From Archilochus colubris (lineage: Eukaryota; Chordata; Aves; Apodiformes; Trochilidae): a stretch of DNA of 64,000 nt. A program made the position numbers and the translations under genes. Location of the stretch: the NCBI GenBank assembly GCA_023079485.1, contig CM041083.1:144040052-144104051 (forward strand). The letters are read 5' to 3'. A model generated the notes under the pieces. It had not been told where the DNA came from and did not search any database. It saw nothing but the letters and a program-made list of their open reading frames with translations. Each line of letters starts with the position of its first letter. Within the stretch, counting starts at the first letter, position 1. Below are positions 61,564 through 64,000 of this stretch, piece after piece.

Positions 61564-63146
61564 GGATAAAAAGGAAAGCTCACCCATGAGCACAGAAATG
61601 TAAGGGATACCCAGGAGTAAACTTTCCTTTCATATTCAGAATGCATTAATGAGAATAAAACCACTTTTGTGACATCAAATTTGTTCAGCAAAATTGCTTA
61701 TTTTAGAACATAGGAAAAGACAAAATTTTTTTGTCGAGTTATTCTGACCCAGATACATCACACTGGTACCATTGAGCCATAATATTCCACTCAGGTTTAT
61801 TGATATTTAGTTTACTTGGCTGGGAAATATTCTAGGTACCTGTTTAAATGCAAAAATATTTGGCTGTAATAGAGCATATGGACCACTTGATGGAGCCATT
61901 ACAAGTAAGGTAACCAGGATGCTTCTTGTTGGATCTCTGTGTTCCTGTCAAACATGAGTTTGTGTAGCAGCATCTAAAACCTAGGCATAAAATATAGCAA
62001 TATCCTTAAAGAGAAGAAACAAAGTTCCCATGGCCTCTTCTACAAATTCAATTCCAGCCTCTACCTGCTCCACTGGACCATGTTACAGTGAAGTGAGTGG
62101 CCACAGCTTATCATAGAAAGACATTATTATAAACTCCCCCCAAAACCAAAAGCCATTCATGCACAGTATTCACCAGCAGTAAATAATAAGAATGGACATC
62201 AGTGGATGAAGCATCCTCTTTTCATTTGCATTATTCTGCATATATATTGTTTCTAATGCACCTGGCAAACTCTTGACAGCAATATGCAGCTGATTGGCAC
62301 AAAGGCATTTTTTTAATTCGATGGAATGGATATATGAACAATATGGAATAAGATGTCTGTAAAAAGGAGGTGTCTAAAATGATTGCAAAAGGCATTCAGA
62401 CCAACTATTTACACTGTGCATTTTAAAGCAAGACCACTTTGTACAATAATTACTGCAATATTGTTCTGCTTTTGAAAATATTCATCTGAGGGCAGACCAG
62501 ATATAATTTTGAGGTTTTACATTTAAGTGGGTGTCTGTAACACTGACACACAGTAGTGAATTACATGAGCTGAGGAATGGTAACAATTCTGTTTTACCAA
62601 AGAAAAACTGTTATTTCTCTATGACTACAATGAATTATGGTAAGGACTGTCATTTTTTATTTAGAGTGCAGATGTTTATATTGAAAAACAATGTTGATCC
62701 TTAATGTTGGCTCATTCTGTAATAATTATCTCCTACTACTGCTGTATATTTTATCATCATCATAAAATTTTTATAATCATCATCAGCTCAACATCTTGAT
62801 ACATACAATATAATTGTTTTATAGTTTATGTGATATAATTTGACAATTCATGCTGGAAGCAAAGATTCATCTATTCAGGGAAAGTAAGCAAAACGTAAGG
62901 AAAAACCTGGGCAAAATATTGCCTTAATCACAATATTCTATACTGAGAAATAAAACCTTTTTCCAGAAGTTTTTATTCTGTCTCACAGTCAAGAAAAACA
63001 TAATTTAATTAAGTATAAGTTTGTATAACAATACACTAAGGGAAAGAACTTTGTGTAAATGCAGAAATCTCAGTGAATTTATTTGAAAGCACAGGTGCTA
63101 TTGTTGTCATGTTTATCTTCTTTTCCAGTCCTTCATATGTTTGTGG

Positions 63147-63174
63147 TTTTTGTTTGTTTCTTTGTTTGTTTTTT
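63147..63174. repeat. (TTTG)n microsatellite, imperfect
   Basis: TTTG units with one TTTC interruption. Confidence 0.85.
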
Positions 63175-64000
63175 CCTTGCAATTCTTAATCCTGCCTACA
63201 AACACAGTAGTTTTGGAGACTGTTAAATGAATACACTGTCTACAGAGTTCTCTGTCAAACTTCTTGCCTTAACCTGATTTGTAAGTGCATGGTTTTTTGA
63301 GAGGCAGCTCTGTATTCTTATATAAGGAATATTCTGTGACATTCCATACATCTAAGATAAGAGTTTACAGACATATCCCATAGAAAATGTTTAATCACAT
63401 TCTGGTTTCCTAGTAGTGTTTATCATTGTTCCATGGCTACAGAATCAAAATTATGCATGGCAATATTAAGCAGTTAGAGCAATTAAGTAAATATGTTCTG
63501 GAACTGCTTAGACTGGAGGATCAATTTTAGTGATGTTTAAGATCATAATGAGGTAGTTCGCTTTTTAAACTCACAAAAATTCTCAACCCTGCACCTAAGT
63601 CAAGGGCATACAAGTAACACAGCAGTAGCCATGGAAGTTATTTAAAAATATGGCATTATGGCATTAAGTTCTGTCTTTCTAATTTTTTTTCAGTTGAAAA
63701 ACACCTATTCTTTCATTTATGTTGATATAATAAAAATTAGTAAAAATCTCTTCTAGCTTTGTTGTCTTTAAGTTATCCATGTTCAAAACATGAATTCAAG
63801 AGTCCCTGATGTGAGATCTGTTTTCACACTGTAGAGATCCGTGCAGAAGGCACTTTCAGTTCCATGTTCAATAAGCAAAAGACACTGATAGCAGAAAAGA
63901 TTTTTGGTATTCTGAGCATGTCAATAAAGACGTTTTGGCTAAAAAACAGATGTAGAAAATCGTTCACATTACAGTCAAATTTTTATTTGTATCAGACGAT

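Larger units (their letters stand above)
60119..64000. other. Intergenic to the window end, no gene recognised
   Basis: AT-rich unique sequence with an (AAT/AAC)n microsatellite, a poly-A/poly-T cluster at about 61519-61563 and a TTTG repeat at about 63147-63174. A candidate conserved block at about 62.19-62.70 kb is discussed in the findings. Confidence 0.5.

Noticed and set aside
1..64000. Strand bias of CR1 copies (nine plus, three minus)
   Set aside because: Too few copies for the bias to mean anything.
1..64000. CRISPR array, bacterial operons, phage or plasmid features
   Set aside because: Vertebrate nuclear DNA; no regularly spaced repeats or prokaryotic gene organisation seen.
11106..64000. 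NALF1 (FAM155A) first exon, expected on this side of LIG4
   Set aside because: No reading frame resembling it was found; it probably lies beyond the window.

Overview
This is nuclear DNA from a vertebrate, almost certainly a bird. Two things show it: a head-to-head ABHD13/LIG4 gene pair with single coding exons, and about a dozen 5'-truncated CR1 LINEs. Many of these end in the avian-type 8-bp tail (ATTCTATG)n, and there are no mammalian SINEs. The species cannot be fixed from the sequence alone.

Positions 1-7.5 kb. ABHD13 (alpha/beta hydrolase, 337 aa) lies on the minus strand with its whole coding region at 40-1053, and a long 5'-UTR intron runs back to a CpG island at about 5.93-7.29 kb. 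The CpG island is the inferred shared bidirectional promoter of ABHD13 and LIG4. LIG4 (DNA ligase IV, 912 aa) is coded by one exon at 7488-10226 on the plus strand, with an inferred non-coding first exon inside the island. Its AT-rich 3' UTR probably ends near 11.1 kb. The same divergent arrangement is known in other vertebrates (human 13q33). The two proteins are not known to share a pathway. LIG4 seals double-strand breaks in non-homologous end joining; ABHD13 is a predicted membrane-anchored serine hydrolase.

Positions 11.1-64 kb. I found no convincing protein-coding gene, tRNA, rRNA or other RNA gene. The stretch is an AT-rich intergenic desert downstream of LIG4. In human the next gene on that side is NALF1 (FAM155A), far away, and no part of it is recognisable here. 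The desert holds CR1 copies in both orientations (some keep recognisable reverse-transcriptase fragments, all broken), one solo ERV-type LTR of about 198 bp nested in a CR1 with 5-bp flanking repeats, microsatellites and homopolymers, and short tandem repeats.

I saw no sign of a new multi-gene system. The items most worth checking are a possible in-frame upstream start for LIG4 that depends on splicing, the nested solo LTR, two CR1s joined 5' end to 5' end, hairpins in the LIG4 3' UTR, and a few candidate conserved non-coding blocks that need an alignment to confirm.
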